A stretch of DNA of 64,000 nucleotides from Mesostigma viride (GCA_009746045.1 RPFO01000199.1:479501-543500); one strand, 5' to 3'; counted from the stretch's first letter, positions 29,251-39,783 are shown. The notes: generated by a model from the letters alone, not told the origin. Translations and numbers: made by a program.

Positions 29251-29791
29251 CTGACCTTGACACTAATCGCACAAACAGCCACAATTTTGCAAGCAAGAAG
29301 ACATGGCTACCTCGGCATTTCATGAAATGTACTTCGTGAAATGCATTTCGTGAAATGTACTAAGGAACGTGATTGGCCGGCGTTCGCTCGCCAAATCTCG
29401 CAAAATGTACTAAGGCACGTGATTGGTCCCGCAAAATGTACTAAGGAACGTGATTGGCCGGCGAAGATTCTGTAGGGAATTTTAATTGCAGCAAACAGAA
29501 TCTTCGCCGGCCAATCACGTTCCTTAGTACATTTTGCGGGACCAATCACGTGCCTTAGTACATTTTGCGAGATTTGGCGAGCGAACGCCGGCCAATCACG
29601 TTCCTTAGTACATTTCACGAAATGCATTTCACGAAGTACATTTCATGAAATGCCGAGGTAGCCATGTCTTCTTGCTTGCAAAATTGTGGCTGTTTGTGCG
29701 ATTAGTGTCAAGGTCAGGTGCACATTGAGCTATCCGGACTAGTGGCCGACATGGCGGTCGAAACGGAAGGTGTACTATGGCTTTGCTGGGA
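29177..29791. repeat. Near-perfect 296-bp inverted repeat with a 23-nt spacer
   Basis: Left arm 29177-29472 and right arm 29496-29791 are reverse complements with no indel and one mismatch that I found. Each arm contains the first 25 codons or so of the broken transposase (MHIELSGLVADMAVETEG), its 5' flank, and three copies of a unit aatgtactaaggaacgtgat/aaggcacgtgattgg. A transcript through it would fold into a long hairpin. Confidence 0.95.
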
Positions 29792-29800
29792 TGATTATCA
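29718..29800 (+). pseudogene. Inverted duplicate of the DUF7869-like gene start
   Basis: The right arm of the palindrome carries the same start codon and first 25 codons as the gene at 29250, on the opposite strand. After the arm ends at 29791 the homology stops and the frame runs into unrelated sequence. Confidence 0.8.
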
Positions 29801-30410
29801 TCGTAGTACATCATATGTATTACAGTACATTTCACGAAGTACATTTCATGGAGGCAGAGGGAAAGTTCCTGTTCATGGTGAGTCGGGGTTAGCAATCACG
29901 GCAATGTCGATACATGTACTTGCAGTATATACAAATGCCATAATGTCCTTAGATGCAGCATGAATGTCTATTGTTCGGATTTCTTTTATCACGATGCTTA
30001 GGATGCCTTCCAACAGAAATCTGCTGCGCTACAGGTCGGGAATACCTGAACTTGATATGCGTGGCCAGTGGCCATGGCAGCCGGGGTCGGTAAGAATTAA
30101 CTTCGATAGCCATGAATAATGCGGAAAGTGAACGTTGTCCACCCGCTGCACAGGGAAAATGGCTGCACAGGAACGGCCTGACGTGATACTGTCGCAAAGC
30201 AGTTCTCATAAGCCGACAATTACACATTCGACTTATGATCGATAATCGGCGCAGGCCTTCGACATTCAAGCGCGCATCGAAACGTCGTGAGGATTTCGGA
30301 CATTTAGATGAAGTTGGATTGTTTTCGGCCCTCGTATTTGCCATGATCTTGGCCATCCAATCTTTTTGCTTCGTGCACAGTTTGCGTTTGCAGTTAAGCG
30401 TAGGTACATG
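29801..30410. other. No gene recognised
   Basis: Non-repetitive flank of the palindrome. acatttcacgaagtacattt recurs at 29824, a small echo of the palindrome arm. ORFs here are short and without domains. Confidence 0.35.
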
Positions 30411-30480
30411 ACAAGCTTGCGTTTGCGTTTGCGTTTGCGTTTGCCTTTGCCTTTGCCTTTGCCTTTGCGTATACATTTGC
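30411..30480. repeat. Hexanucleotide tract (GTTTGC/CTTTGC)n
   Basis: cttgcgtttgcgtttgcgtt then cctttgcctttgcc; translations on both strands are low-complexity. Confidence 0.85.
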
Positions 30481-30984
30481 ATGTGCGCTTGCGTTGCCGT
30501 TTGCTTATGCGTCCCAATGTATGTCTGGCTTTGGGCAATTCTATTTCCTTGTCGTTGGGATATGAGTGGGTGCTGGCGGTGGTGTTACTGTCGGCAGGTA
30601 GAGTGGCAGTGGCTTCAACTTCTGTTGCTTTTTCATTGCATTTGCATTTTCATTGGGTCTCTGTAGTTAACAACTGCTTTAAATATCTTTGTTAATAGCC
30701 GGCTTCAGCTGTAATTTCGATTGCATGTTGCTTTTGAATTGCATTCGCACTGGGCACATGCAGTGGGCATTAGGCATTGGTAGTGCAATTACACATGCAG
30801 TCACACTTGCAATTGCAATGAAGTTGAAATTGAAGCTGCAGCTAAAATTTGCTACGTGCCTACTGGTACAGTCGCATGTGCAGTCAACTTTGTGCTTGTT
30901 TATTATTATTATTTCTTCTTCTTATAATTTCTTATTATTATTATTATAATTTCTTCTTGCTTTTCGTAATGTGTGGTGGTTAGA
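30481..30984. other. No gene recognised
   Basis: Mixed sequence with a (TTATTA)-rich patch at 30900-30950. Nothing further seen. Confidence 0.3.
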
Positions 30985-30989
30985 ATGGT

Positions 30990-31130
30990 GATGGCAGGGG
31001 CAGGAGCAGGGGCAGGGGCAGGGGCAGGGGCAGGGGCAGGGGCAGGGGCAGGGGCAGGGGCAGGGGCAGGGGCAGGGGCAGGGGCAGGGGCAGGGGCAGG
31101 GGCAGGGGCAGGGGCAGGGGCAGGGGCAAT
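30990..31130 (+). repeat. (GGGGCA)n hexanucleotide array
   Basis: About 23 nearly perfect GGGGCA units. The Ala/Gly and Ala/Pro ORFs over it are artefacts. Confidence 0.95.
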
Positions 31131-31397
31131 CATGAGTTGCTTTCGGCCTGGCATGTGCACCAGAACTGGCATATGTGCTCGCAATGCAGCTTGCTACTCT
31201 TGTTCCTTTTGTTTGCCTTTTCTTTTGTTTGGGAACTGTTCGTGCAGGGGGGTGGGATGAGGCCGCGAGTCTCTGGGCAGGGGCATTGACGTGGGTAGGT
31301 GTGTGTCTGGGCTAAGTCTGCAATTGTCGCTGCTGTGCTGTACTTCTGGCTGTGGCTTACGGTGCATTTGTGGCTTGGAGTAGGGGTGAGGCTAGGG

Positions 31398-32155
31398 TGG
31401 GCGCAGGCGCGGGCGTGGGCGTGGGCGTGGGCGTGAGCGTGGGCATGGGCGCGGGCGTGGGCGTGGGCGTGGGCGTGGGCGTGGGCGTGGGTGTGGGCGT
31501 GGGCGTGGGCGTGGGCGTGGGCGTGGGCGTGGGCGTGGGCGTTGGCATGGGCGTGGGCGTGGGCGTGGGCGTGGGCGTGGGCGTAGGCGTGGGCGTGGGC
31601 GTGGGCGTGGGCGTGGGCGTGGGCGTGGGCGTGGGCGTGGGCGTGGGCGTGGGTGTGGGTGTGGGTGTGGGCGTGGGCGTGGGCGTGGGCGTGGGCGTGG
31701 GCGTGGGCGTGGGCGTGGGCGTGGGCGTGGGCGTGTGGGTGTGGGCGTGGGCGTGGGCGTGGGCGTGGGCGTGGGCGTGGGCGTGGGCGTGGGCGTGGGC
31801 GTGGGCGTGGGCGTGGGCGTGGGCGTGGGCGTGGGCGTGGGCGTGGGCGTGGGCGTGGGCGTGGGCATGGGCATGGGCGTGGGCGTGGGCGTGGGCGTGC
31901 GCGTGCGCGTGGGCGTGGGCGTGGGAGTGGGCGTTGGAGTGGGCGTGGGCGTGGGCGTGAGCGTGGGCGTGGGCGTGGGCGTGGGCGTGGGCGTGGGCGT
32001 GGGCGTGGGCGTGGGCGTGGGCGTGGGCGTGGGCGTGGGCGTGGGCGTGGGCGTGGGCGTGGGCGTGGGCGTGGGCGTGGGCGTGGGCGTGGGCGTGGGC
32101 GTGGGCGTGGGCGTGGGCGTGGGCGTGGGCGTGGCGTGGGCGTGGGCGTTGGCGT
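31398..32155 (+). repeat. (GTGGGC)n hexanucleotide array, long block
   Basis: About 125 GTGGGC units with scattered variants (ggtgtg, gcatgg, gagtgg). The variants are clustered, so the order of units is not random. It begins after taggggtgaggctaggg and ends before gtaggtgtgtgtct, and both flanks recur at the second block. Confidence 0.95.
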
Positions 32156-32239
32156 GGGTAGGTGTGTGTCTCAGCTACGTCTGCTATTGTTGCAGCTGCG
32201 CTCTACTTCTGGCTGTGGCTTTGGGTATAATTGTGGCTT

Positions 32240-32660
32240 GGAGTAGGGGTGAGGCTAGGGTGGGCGTGGGCGTGGGCGTGGGCGTGGGCGTGGGCGTGGG
32301 CGTGGGCGTGGGCGTGGGCGTGGGCGTGGGCGTGGGCGTGGGCGTGGGCGTGGGCGTGGGCGTGGGCGTGGGCGTGGGCGTGGGCGTGGGCGTGGGCGTG
32401 GGCGTGGGCGTGGGCGTGGGTGTGGGTGTGGGCGTGGGCGTGGGCGTGGGCGTGGGCGTGGGCGTGGGCGTGGGTGAGAATGGGCGGGTGCGGGGGCAGG
32501 GGCATGGGCATGGGCGGGGGCGGGGCGGGGGCGGGGGCGGGGCGGGGCGGGGGCGGGGGGGGGGCGGGGGCGGGGGCGGGGGCGGGGGCGGGGGCGGGGC
32601 GGGGGCGGGGGCGGGGGCGGGGCGGGGGGGGGGCGGGGGCGGGGGCGGGGCGTGTGCATG
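32240..32660 (+). repeat. Second (GTGGGC)n array passing into (GGGGGC)n
   Basis: gtggcttggagtaggggtga (32232 onward) repeats the flank seen at 31371, followed by about 36 GTGGGC units to 32475 and a G-rich GGGGGC/GGGGC tract from about 32513 to 32650. The array and its flank were therefore duplicated together. Confidence 0.95.
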
Positions 32661-33230
32661 GGCGTTGGGGGGGTCAGGGGGGCTGGGGTTGGGTTTGGGT
32701 GGGTGGGTCATTGGTGCAATGTTTGGAGTTGGGGCTTGTGTGTGTGGGGGGGGGGGGGGCATCGGGATTGCCATGCGCGTGCACGTGGGCGTCCGCGTGA
32801 TCCTCTGTTCGTGTACATGTTCATGCATGTGCCATGACGGCACAATGCATGTCAGATTCGTGACTTTATCGTGTGTTCCCTAGTTGCAAGTATTACTGCT
32901 AAAATTCATTGCAGCATTCCATTCCTTGCATAATGCTTGATTGCTTGCATCAGTTCATTCTATACTTCGATCATGACCTGAAGTGCTTAAGTATTACCAG
33001 ACTCTCGCGCAGTGTCAGAATGTCCAATTTTTAGCACACATGCATGTTTGCACACCAAAGCCCTCATTCCCATGTTGAAAAGGCTAAGTAAAACATTTTT
33101 TTTTTTGTGCGGTGATCCACGAAATGCAGCTGTGAATGGCTCTAGGAGGTCACCAATGGTGGCCAGACCTGTTATTGAGCATTGGGAGACGTTACAGGGG
33201 CATCAATCACAGTTCCATTTAGTTCAGATG
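32661..33230. other. No gene recognised
   Basis: G-rich edge then ordinary sequence. A gggggggggggg run is at 32747-32759. No coding support. Confidence 0.35.
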
Positions 33231-33280
33231 TAGTTCAATTTAGTACATTATAGTATAAATGTAGTAGAAAATAGTACAAC

Positions 33281-35094
33281 CTAGTATATTGTAGCATATA
33301 CTAGTTCAACTACCTCCAGATGATATCCAGGGGCTATGGGGACACTTTTTATGCAAAACTGAACTTGAAACAAGCAAAAAACAAGAAACTTGGAAAAACT
33401 CAAAATGTACTTGTGCTGGAGTACATTCTTAACGGCTGGCAGGGCACCTTGGGTATACTCCTCGTGTACCTTAAAGACCGTCTCATTGCGGATGGTCCAG
33501 ATCGCGTACAGCATTATAGTAGTGCGCAACCATATCCACGCTGCTTGGGTATCTGAAAGCTCAGCCCCTGGTGTGCCAGCAATACCGAAAATGATGGTAC
33601 GCACAGCAATTGTGAGCATTTGGAGTGGCGATGCCGTCCATGCGGCCCAGATGTTAATGAGCCACGTCCAAACCCCTGGGAGATTACAGAAAAGGAACCG
33701 GTGCTCAATGGATTGGCTACTTAGTAGGGTGAGCGCACAGGCATGATGCATCATGACCAAAACGTTCGTGGAGCGCAGCTGGGCACACACGCCTATCGCC
33801 CTATGCATCAAAAGGTCTTGTACATCGGTGGCCCTGCGGTCCACGAGAGGGTGGCTTACCGCCAGGGTAATCAGCTTGACCAAATTGTAGCTAGGCCATT
33901 GTATTCCCCATCGGGCACGGCCGGGATGGGGTTGATGGTACGTATGTAACAATATGTCATAACCCCAATCTGCGGTGTACTCAAAGATACATTTGCTGGT
34001 TCTGACGTCCCCCTTCGTTAATAAGTCCCACCCAAATTCCACCAGCCGGGTCCAGATGTAGTAGTAAATCGAGCCGTGTGTTGCCCACGTGTAGCCATGT
34101 AATGCTCCCAACCGGGGCTATTGAATGGGTCCGGCCGGATCATGCAAGATCGTTGCACAGACCATGGGACTAAACGTATATGCCGCGGTGGCACTCGGAA
34201 GATGGCATGTACGCATATATGGTGGAGGTAATTTCAATGCACAAGGCTACACATTTCCATCACCATTCATATTCATAATCCTGAACGACTCGAACACGCG
34301 GACAACTTAAGATAACGGCAGGCTCGAGCTACCATGGTCTGGATTCTCCCGATTTCTGGCCTGCGCTGGTTGTCTCCTTGATATATGGTGGATCGATAGA
34401 TGATCTACAGACACCCATTGTGGCCAGGAACAGCTTCAAGCAGTTGTAGTTGGAGCCCTTCAGGTGGCAGAACTGTCACGACTAAACCCTTGCACGCAGG
34501 TGTGACGCCATCGGCGTAGAAGCTAACCCAGCCGCCGGTTATGATGGTGGGCTTGCGTGGAGCAGTCATCAATGCATGCTATGCCGCTGGTATCGCACTT
34601 ATAAGGGTTTGCCAAGCTTGCAAGGAGGGCATGTGTTGGACCCATGTGCTGACCTCGTCGTAGTTGAGCCGGCGATATTGAGCGCCGTGCCGGCCCCAGG
34701 TAGAGGTCCAGCACCCTGACAATCGGCGGTGACGCGCGCAGGAAGCCATCGTAAGGGTTGTGTCCGCGGAGAGTGCCGAGGGGCTTGCAGTGGTAGCGTC
34801 AGTGATCAAGTCATTAAAAATGATCGGCTGCCGTGCTGCTCTCTGGTAGTAGGAAAGACCATGCAGGCGCCCTGGCTTGAGCTGATTGTAACCCGTCCAT
34901 ATGCGCTGCCAATACCAAGCGAGTCCTTTGTACGAAATAAGGGTGCAGCCCAGTATTCCCGCCCCAAGTTGCCACGAGGTGCCGCTAGCATGTGTAGAAA
35001 GAGAAGCCAGCGTTTCACGAGCAAGCATGCAGCCAGGGTGTGTGTTGACTCCCATAAAAACAGATATCACTTGTTTAGCATATATAGCGACCAC
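33281..35094 (-). pseudogene. L1-like LINE, C-terminal coding relic (left part)
   Basis: Minus strand. 34111-33281 encodes IEHRFLFCNLPGVWTWLINI and later WLRTTIMLYAIWTIRNETVF, the pattern of the post-RT zinc/zf-RVT region of plant-like L1 elements. 35094-34540 encodes more of the same element upstream. The frame is broken between the two parts, where another repeat (34227-34385) has come in. The coding sequence continues beyond the insertion block at 37549-37740. No RT core is in the window. Confidence 0.6.
34227..34385 (+). repeat. Dispersed repeat R1, partial copy
   Basis: From taatttcaatgcacaagg to cctgcgctggttgtctcc it matches 60985-61143 (same strand) and 62385-62545 (opposite strand), with small changes. 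It interrupts the L1-like relic. Confidence 0.8.
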
Positions 35095-35996
35095 GCTGGT
35101 TCCGGCCCTTTACGCCATCGCTCTCCGCCACCAGCTCTTTGCCCCGCAACCTCTCATCACGGCGGGTGCGTCCTGCGGCAGCTGCGGGCTTGCTCTGGAT
35201 ACTACTGGGACGCACTACATCGCGTGCATGGGTGGCCAGCAGAACCAGAACTGGTTCCTCTATCTCCATACCGCTCTCCTCCGGGTGGTGTGTGCCATGG
35301 TTCGGTCGGTCTTTCCCCACTCCACCATCAAGTGCGAGGACGCAGATGGGGCCGCCCTCTACTCACCCAACCACCGCCCCGACATTACCGTGCTTGACTA
35401 CGACGGGCAGGGTTGCCACCTGCTCATCGATGTCTCCGTGGCTCGGCCGCTTTCCGGTCGCCACATCCTCCGGGCGGCTGTGGATGCCGGCGCTGCTGCC
35501 ACTGTGGCTGAGCGCGACAAGTTTGCCTCCTACGGCAATGTGGGGCCCCACCGGGTCATCCCCTTTGTCCTTGAGGAGTTCGGGGCCATGGGCCCCAAGA
35601 CAGCGGAGTTTTTCCACGAGTGCTGCCAGCGCCGTGAAGACCGCCTCGACCTCGAGGGTCAGACCGCCCCGTGGTCGGCCCGCACGTGGTCCTCGTATTG
35701 GCGGCAGCGCCTGTCACTCGCCCTCACTCGCACCGTGGCTGATGTGTTATTCCGCCGCACCCGGGCCGACTTTGTCGCGACCCATGCGGTCTAGATCCCT
35801 TCCAGGCCTGCATGGTGGGCCGGCAGCGCTGTTGCTGCGTGTAGTTTTGTGATGTCTAGTTAGTTGTACCTTGTGCCGCTGGCGTGATCCTTGGATGTCT
35901 GTGTCAGATTACTATTAATTTCTTCAGGGTTATTCTCCCAGTTATCGGGTTTTTCCTTATGTTGCATGCCTATCTCACCTCCGTAATCTATCATTC
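35095..35996 (+). mobile_element. 5'-truncated LINE with nuclease-like C-terminus, copy 1
   Basis: It begins right after atatatagcgaccac and ends before the next atatatagcgacca at about 35997. The coding part 35095-35794 has CGSCGLALDTTGTHYIAC (CxxC...HxxxC), RPDITVLDYDGQGCH followed by LLIDVSVARPL, and a C-terminus ending THAV. RPD...DVSV is the pattern of the restriction-like endonuclease found after the RT in R2-type and other early LINEs. The RT itself is missing. It has its own 3' UTR, different from copy 2, so it is a separate subfamily. Confidence 0.75.
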
Positions 35997-36011
35997 TCAA
36001 TGAATATATAG

Positions 36012-37548
36012 CGACCAGCAGCCCTTGATTGCGCGCCTTCATGATTCGCAGACCAAGGGTCTGCTTCTGTGGTTTTGCGCTCACCCTCGCGTCGTTCACT
36101 GGCTCCGGGGCGCTCTTCCGGCTCAGGTCCGGCTGGCCGCCGAGGGCCACGACGAACGCATCCAGTCGGCCTTGGCGCAGCTGGTCCCGGCGGGCCCCGA
36201 CCTCCCGCCACATGCTATTCGCATTGCCTCCCTGCCTGCTCGGATGGGTGGCTGCGGTCTGACTCGTGCCGCCCGGCTGGCCCCAGCAGCATTTTTGGGC
36301 TCCGTCGCTCAGTCGTGGGCGGAAAGCTGCCGGCTCCTGCCCCTTTTGGCAACAGCAGCGCCTGACCTCCTGGACCCCAGCAGCCCTTTGCCCTTCGTCA
36401 CCGCCATCCAGGAGGCCTATGCTGAGATCCAGCAGGCCTGTTCTCCCGTCCGTGCCGCTCAGGCGGTACAGCGCCACCTCCCTCGCGGCACTCCCTCGGT
36501 CGCCTCCGTTCAATCTCCCGCCGCATTCCCTGCTCGCGTCATCGATAAACACCAGAAAACCTACGCGGGTATTCTGCACACGGCTGATTGGATGGCTCTT
36601 TTCGCGGACCTCAACGCCCAGGGACGTGCGTGGCTGTTCTCGCTTTCCTTGCGGAGTGTGGGCTCGGCGTACCTTCGTGCTCTTCCCATGGCCCCCCCAT
36701 TCGCCTTGGCTCCCAGCCACTACTCGGTGGCGCTCCGGCACCAGCTATTTGCCCCGCAGCCTCTTGTTCCGGCCGGGCGGCCTTGTGGTAGCTGTGGGCA
36801 GCCGCTGGATCCCACGGGGACTCACTACCTTGCCTGCATGGGGGGCCAACAGAATCAGAATTGGTATTTGTATTTGCACACTGTCCTCCTGACGGTGGTG
36901 CTCGCCATGATCCGGTCGGTTTTCCCCCACGCGAACATCCGGTCCGAGGATGCGGATGGCGCTGCCTTCTATTCCCCCAACCACCGGCCTGACATCGTGG
37001 TGCTGGACTTTGAGGGGGGTGGCCGGCATCTGCTTATTGACGTTTCGGTGGCGCGGCCCTTGGCTCTTAGCCACGTGGCTGGGGCCTCCCTCACGGCAGG
37101 TTACACGGCGGACCGGGCGGAGCGGGCCAAGCTCCTGGCCTACGGCGACGTCGGGCACCATCGTGTGGTGCCCTTTGTCCTGGAGGAGTTTGGGGCCATG
37201 GGGCCCCTGACCTCCGCCTTCTTCAAGGAGTGTTGCCGGCTCCGGGAGGACCGACTGGACCTGGAGGGCCAGCGGGCCCCATGGTCGGCGCGGACCTGGA
37301 CGTCATATTGGCGTCAGCGCTTGTCGGTGGCGCTGACTCGGGCCATGGCTGACATCATGCTCCGCCGTACGCGGGCTGATTTTGCGGTGCAGCAGGGCTA
37401 TTAGGTTCCTCCCGTTAGGCGTTTCCATTGGTCTTATCGTAGTATAGAGCTTTGACATGGCTCTGTATAGAGGTTTATAGCTGGGCGTTTGCTTTGGTTT
37501 GAGTGATTTCACTCTGCTGTAAGTAATTATATTTTTAATATATAGCGA
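36012..37548 (+). mobile_element. 5'-truncated LINE with nuclease-like C-terminus, copy 2
   Basis: It starts after atatatagcgacca (to about 36014) and ends at 37539-37553 with the same word, giving a target duplication of about 14 bp. The coding region is 36025-37404, and the 3' UTR (37405-37538) ends attatatttttaatatatag. Copy 1 lies immediately upstream and shares the target word. Confidence 0.8.
36025..37404 (+). CDS. LINE C-terminal protein: thumb region, zinc finger, restriction-like endonuclease
   Basis: 459 open codons. Early residues contain ARMGGCGLTRAA, the GGxGL motif that follows the RT thumb in many LINEs. Then come CGSCGQPLDPTGTHYLAC (CxxC and HxxxC), SPNHRPDIVVLDFEGGGRH and LLIDVSVARPL (PD..D-x-V, matching the nuclease of R2-like elements), FVLEEFGAMGP and a conserved end RRTRADFAVQQGY. 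The nuclease would nick target DNA for target-primed reverse transcription. No RT precedes it here, so this is a 5'-truncated copy whose reading frame stayed open. The nuclease call rests on the RPD/DVSV pattern and the position after the RT. Confidence 0.7.
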   Translation: MIARLHDSQTKGLLLWFCAHPRVVHWLRGALPAQVRLAAEGHDERIQSALAQLVPAGPDLPPHAIRIASLPARMGGCGLTRAARLAPAAFLGSVAQSWAESCRLLPLLATAAPDLLDPSSPLPFVTAIQEAYAEIQQACSPVRAAQAVQRHLPRGTPSVASVQSPAAFPARVIDKHQKTYAGILHTADWMALFADLNAQGRAWLFSLSLRSVGSAYLRALPMAPPFALAPSHYSVALRHQLFAPQPLVPAGRPCGSCGQPLDPTGTHYLACMGGQQNQNWYLYLHTVLLTVVLAMIRSVFPHANIRSEDADGAAFYSPNHRPDIVVLDFEGGGRHLLIDVSVARPLALSHVAGASLTAGYTADRAERAKLLAYGDVGHHRVVPFVLEEFGAMGPLTSAFFKECCRLREDRLDLEGQRAPWSARTWTSYWRQRLSVALTRAMADIMLRRTRADFAVQQGY

Positions 37549-37745
37549 CCACAAACGCCATTGTATGTTGTGGAGCCCAAGTCCTCCGTGCACCCATGAC
37601 ATGAAGGACATCTCTATGTTGATCCATCCGTGTGCCGTGTGCGAGATTATGAAGCCTTTCTGTTTCCAAACAAAATTGCTGCCAATGCGTTGGATGAGCT
37701 GCATGGTGGCATCATTTGGTGGGTGTCAGTGCTTGGCAATAGTAT
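37549..37745 (-). pseudogene. L1-like LINE relic, right part
   Basis: Minus-strand translation MQLIQRIGSNFVWKQKGFII then HGGLGLHNIQWRLWS is the segment after the RT thumb, with the GGLGL motif, and leads at the insertion point into the frame resumed at 35094. The two nuclease-bearing LINEs inserted here split it. Confidence 0.6.
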
Positions 37746-39500
37746 AATTAATTAATTAATTAAACACGTGCTCCCGTTGGGGAGTCACGGAGCACCGAAG
37801 TGCTTTTAATCCCTGTGCGTACACTACAGGAGAAAGGGCAGAGACCCCCAGTCTCGATCCTTCATCATGCCAAAGGCATGCCACAGCTGCATTCGGGCGC
37901 GCTATAGCTAAAGGACAGGCTAACGATCCGGCAAACTGTGGGTGCAATAAGACCCATGTAAGCGAGGCATAACAAGTAGCGTGGGCAAGTAATCTGAACA
38001 TAGCCAGGGCGTAGCATGGCTGTACTAGAACTAGGCTAAGGCTATGGCTGGTTGTGTACCGTGCGTTTGCGGCACGTGACTAGGTATGTTGGCACAGCTA
38101 GGCAAACAGTCTATAAGCATGGCTGCCTTAGCGGCAGTGACTCCAATGGTTACAAGCTAGGGCTATTGCTATTCTAGCCCGCAGGGGGCGTCCACATCTT
38201 GTGGTTGATCATCAGGTCCCCGCCCCTCCAGTACACCTTGGGCTTCTGGGGGTCCTGCTTATGGCGGAGGTATTCCGGCCACAGGTCGCGTCGCTGCTGT
38301 TGCTGAGCGGGGGTCAGGTCGTCATCCAGCGTCCAGGTGAGGTCGTGCAACCTCTTGCGACGAGAGAGGAACCGCTGCTTATCCTCAGGGGAGGGGAAGG
38401 TGAGCAGGACTGGTGGGGGAGCCGCCTTGTCCCGTGAGTGGGGAAGGCGGTGGCACCCACACAGTTCTACCTCACCTACCAGGCCCGTGAGGGTAAGAAG
38501 CTGGTTCTTGAGCTCGTCAGCAAGGGAGGTTGACGTCTCACCTGGCTGCTGGGGGAAGCGACGTAGCACCACTCGGCACTCGCGGCGAGCGCGGTTGGTG
38601 ACCTCCCGTTGCTGGGCCTGGCGGTGGTCCTTCAGCTCCTGCATGGAGCTTCGTGGCGATGGCGTCGGTGGTGGAGGCGGTCGCTGACCGCAGCAGGTCC
38701 GCGTAGGAGAGCGGCGGGAGGTCACCAGCATCCTGCCGGGGTGGCTGGGATGCAATGGTGGCCGTCTGCTCCGCTATCTTGGGGACCTGTGTGGCCAGCT
38801 AGGGCCTCGGTGTGGGCGGTGATGGCCTCAAGCTTCTTCATGAGCACGCCGGCACTTGCCCTCCACCTGGTTAAGGCTGTCGAGAGACAAGTGCAGCATG
38901 CGTTTCCGAAGCTTGCGCCGCGGTGTGCAGCGTCGTGAACTGGGGCTGGAGCTTGTGGACGACCTTGGTTTCCACATTGGAGACCCGGGCCTCCACCGTG
39001 TTGAGCGTCGTGTTCAGCGATGTCAGCTTCTCGGCCAGCGGCCAGGTCACGTGCTCCTCCAGCACTGCGCAGATGTCATCCTTGCAGAGGGAGGGAGCCG
39101 ATGGGGCTGCCGGCTGTGCGGGGGCTGGGGTGCGGAGCGCTCGGCAGATGTCGCCGAGGCTTAGCTGGTAGTGGCTGGTCAAGATAAACAGGCGTTGGCT
39201 TGGTTCGTCAAAGTTGTAGAGCCAGGACGTGTCGCGGTAGTCGATAGCCGCCCCCGCCTTCTGGGGCACGAAGAGCTTCCGTTCCTGTGCGAGGAACTGG
39301 AGGACCTCGACGCATTCCGGCTGCGACAGCTGCTGCCACTTGATGAGGGAGAACGCCCTCTCGCCGGGCAAGTAGTGGCTCCATTTGTGGCGGACGTGGC
39401 ATGGTTTCTTGGGCTCAGGCGATGGGTCTGCTGGCGATGGGTTGGCGAGCCCATGCAGGCGGCTGGGCAAGAACGATGGCGAGAGGGTTGGGCTGGCAGC
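37746..39500 (-). mobile_element. ORF1-only retroelement (HAL1-like), nearly complete
   Basis: Read on the minus strand: ORF1 (39470 to 38174), a 3' UTR of about 400 bp, the hairpin CTCCCGTTGGGGAG (37771-37784) and an (ATTA)n tail (37746-37763). No endonuclease or RT follows ORF1. The same ORF1 C-terminus followed directly by a UTR and tail is seen at 8063-8740 and 58195-58690. It would depend on a LINE in trans. Confidence 0.65.
38174..39470 (-). pseudogene. ORF1p-like protein of the ORF1-only element (one frameshift)
   Basis: Two frames. 39470-38871 encodes an N-terminal domain (LPGERAFSLIKWQQLSQPEC, DTSWLYNFDEPSQRLFILTS) and a coiled coil (LAEKLTSLNTTLNTVEARVS). 38755-38174 encodes an RRM-like part (RRECRVVLRRF, PVLLTFPSPEDKQRFLSRRK) and a C-terminal domain (DDDLTPAQQQQRRDL, VYWRGGDLMINHK), in the order usual for L1-type ORF1 proteins: coiled coil, RRM, CTD. 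They are separated by a frame change near 38760-38870. ORF1p binds element RNA as a trimer. Confidence 0.7.
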
Positions 39501-39783
39501 CGGTAAGCTCCTTTTCCAAACCCCATTTTGCTTTTGGGGTCGTCATAGCTGCTTGTCACGTGATAGCTTTGGCAATACTGCGTTGCAGCCGTAACCGATT
39601 ATACTGGCGTGTACGTCTGAATAAAGCGCATCGAATGCAAGTGGTCTGACCAAATTTGGGGCTCAGACGCAAAAGATCTGAGCTCCGCCGTCAGCCATAC
39701 CGCCGTCAGCCATTTTTCGTACCATTATCGATTGGCGGTAGTAAATAGAGATAGTAGTCAACAGTGATAATAGAACCTTATAG

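Noticed and set aside
30990-31130. Telomeric or subtelomeric repeat
   Set aside because: GGGGCA is not a known telomere unit, and the array is short, interstitial and flanked by unrelated repeats.
31352-32883. ORFs of 102-382 codons rich in Val/Gly, Ala/Trp, Pro/Thr or Arg/Gly
   Set aside because: These are six-frame readings of the GTGGGC hexanucleotide, which has no stop in any frame.
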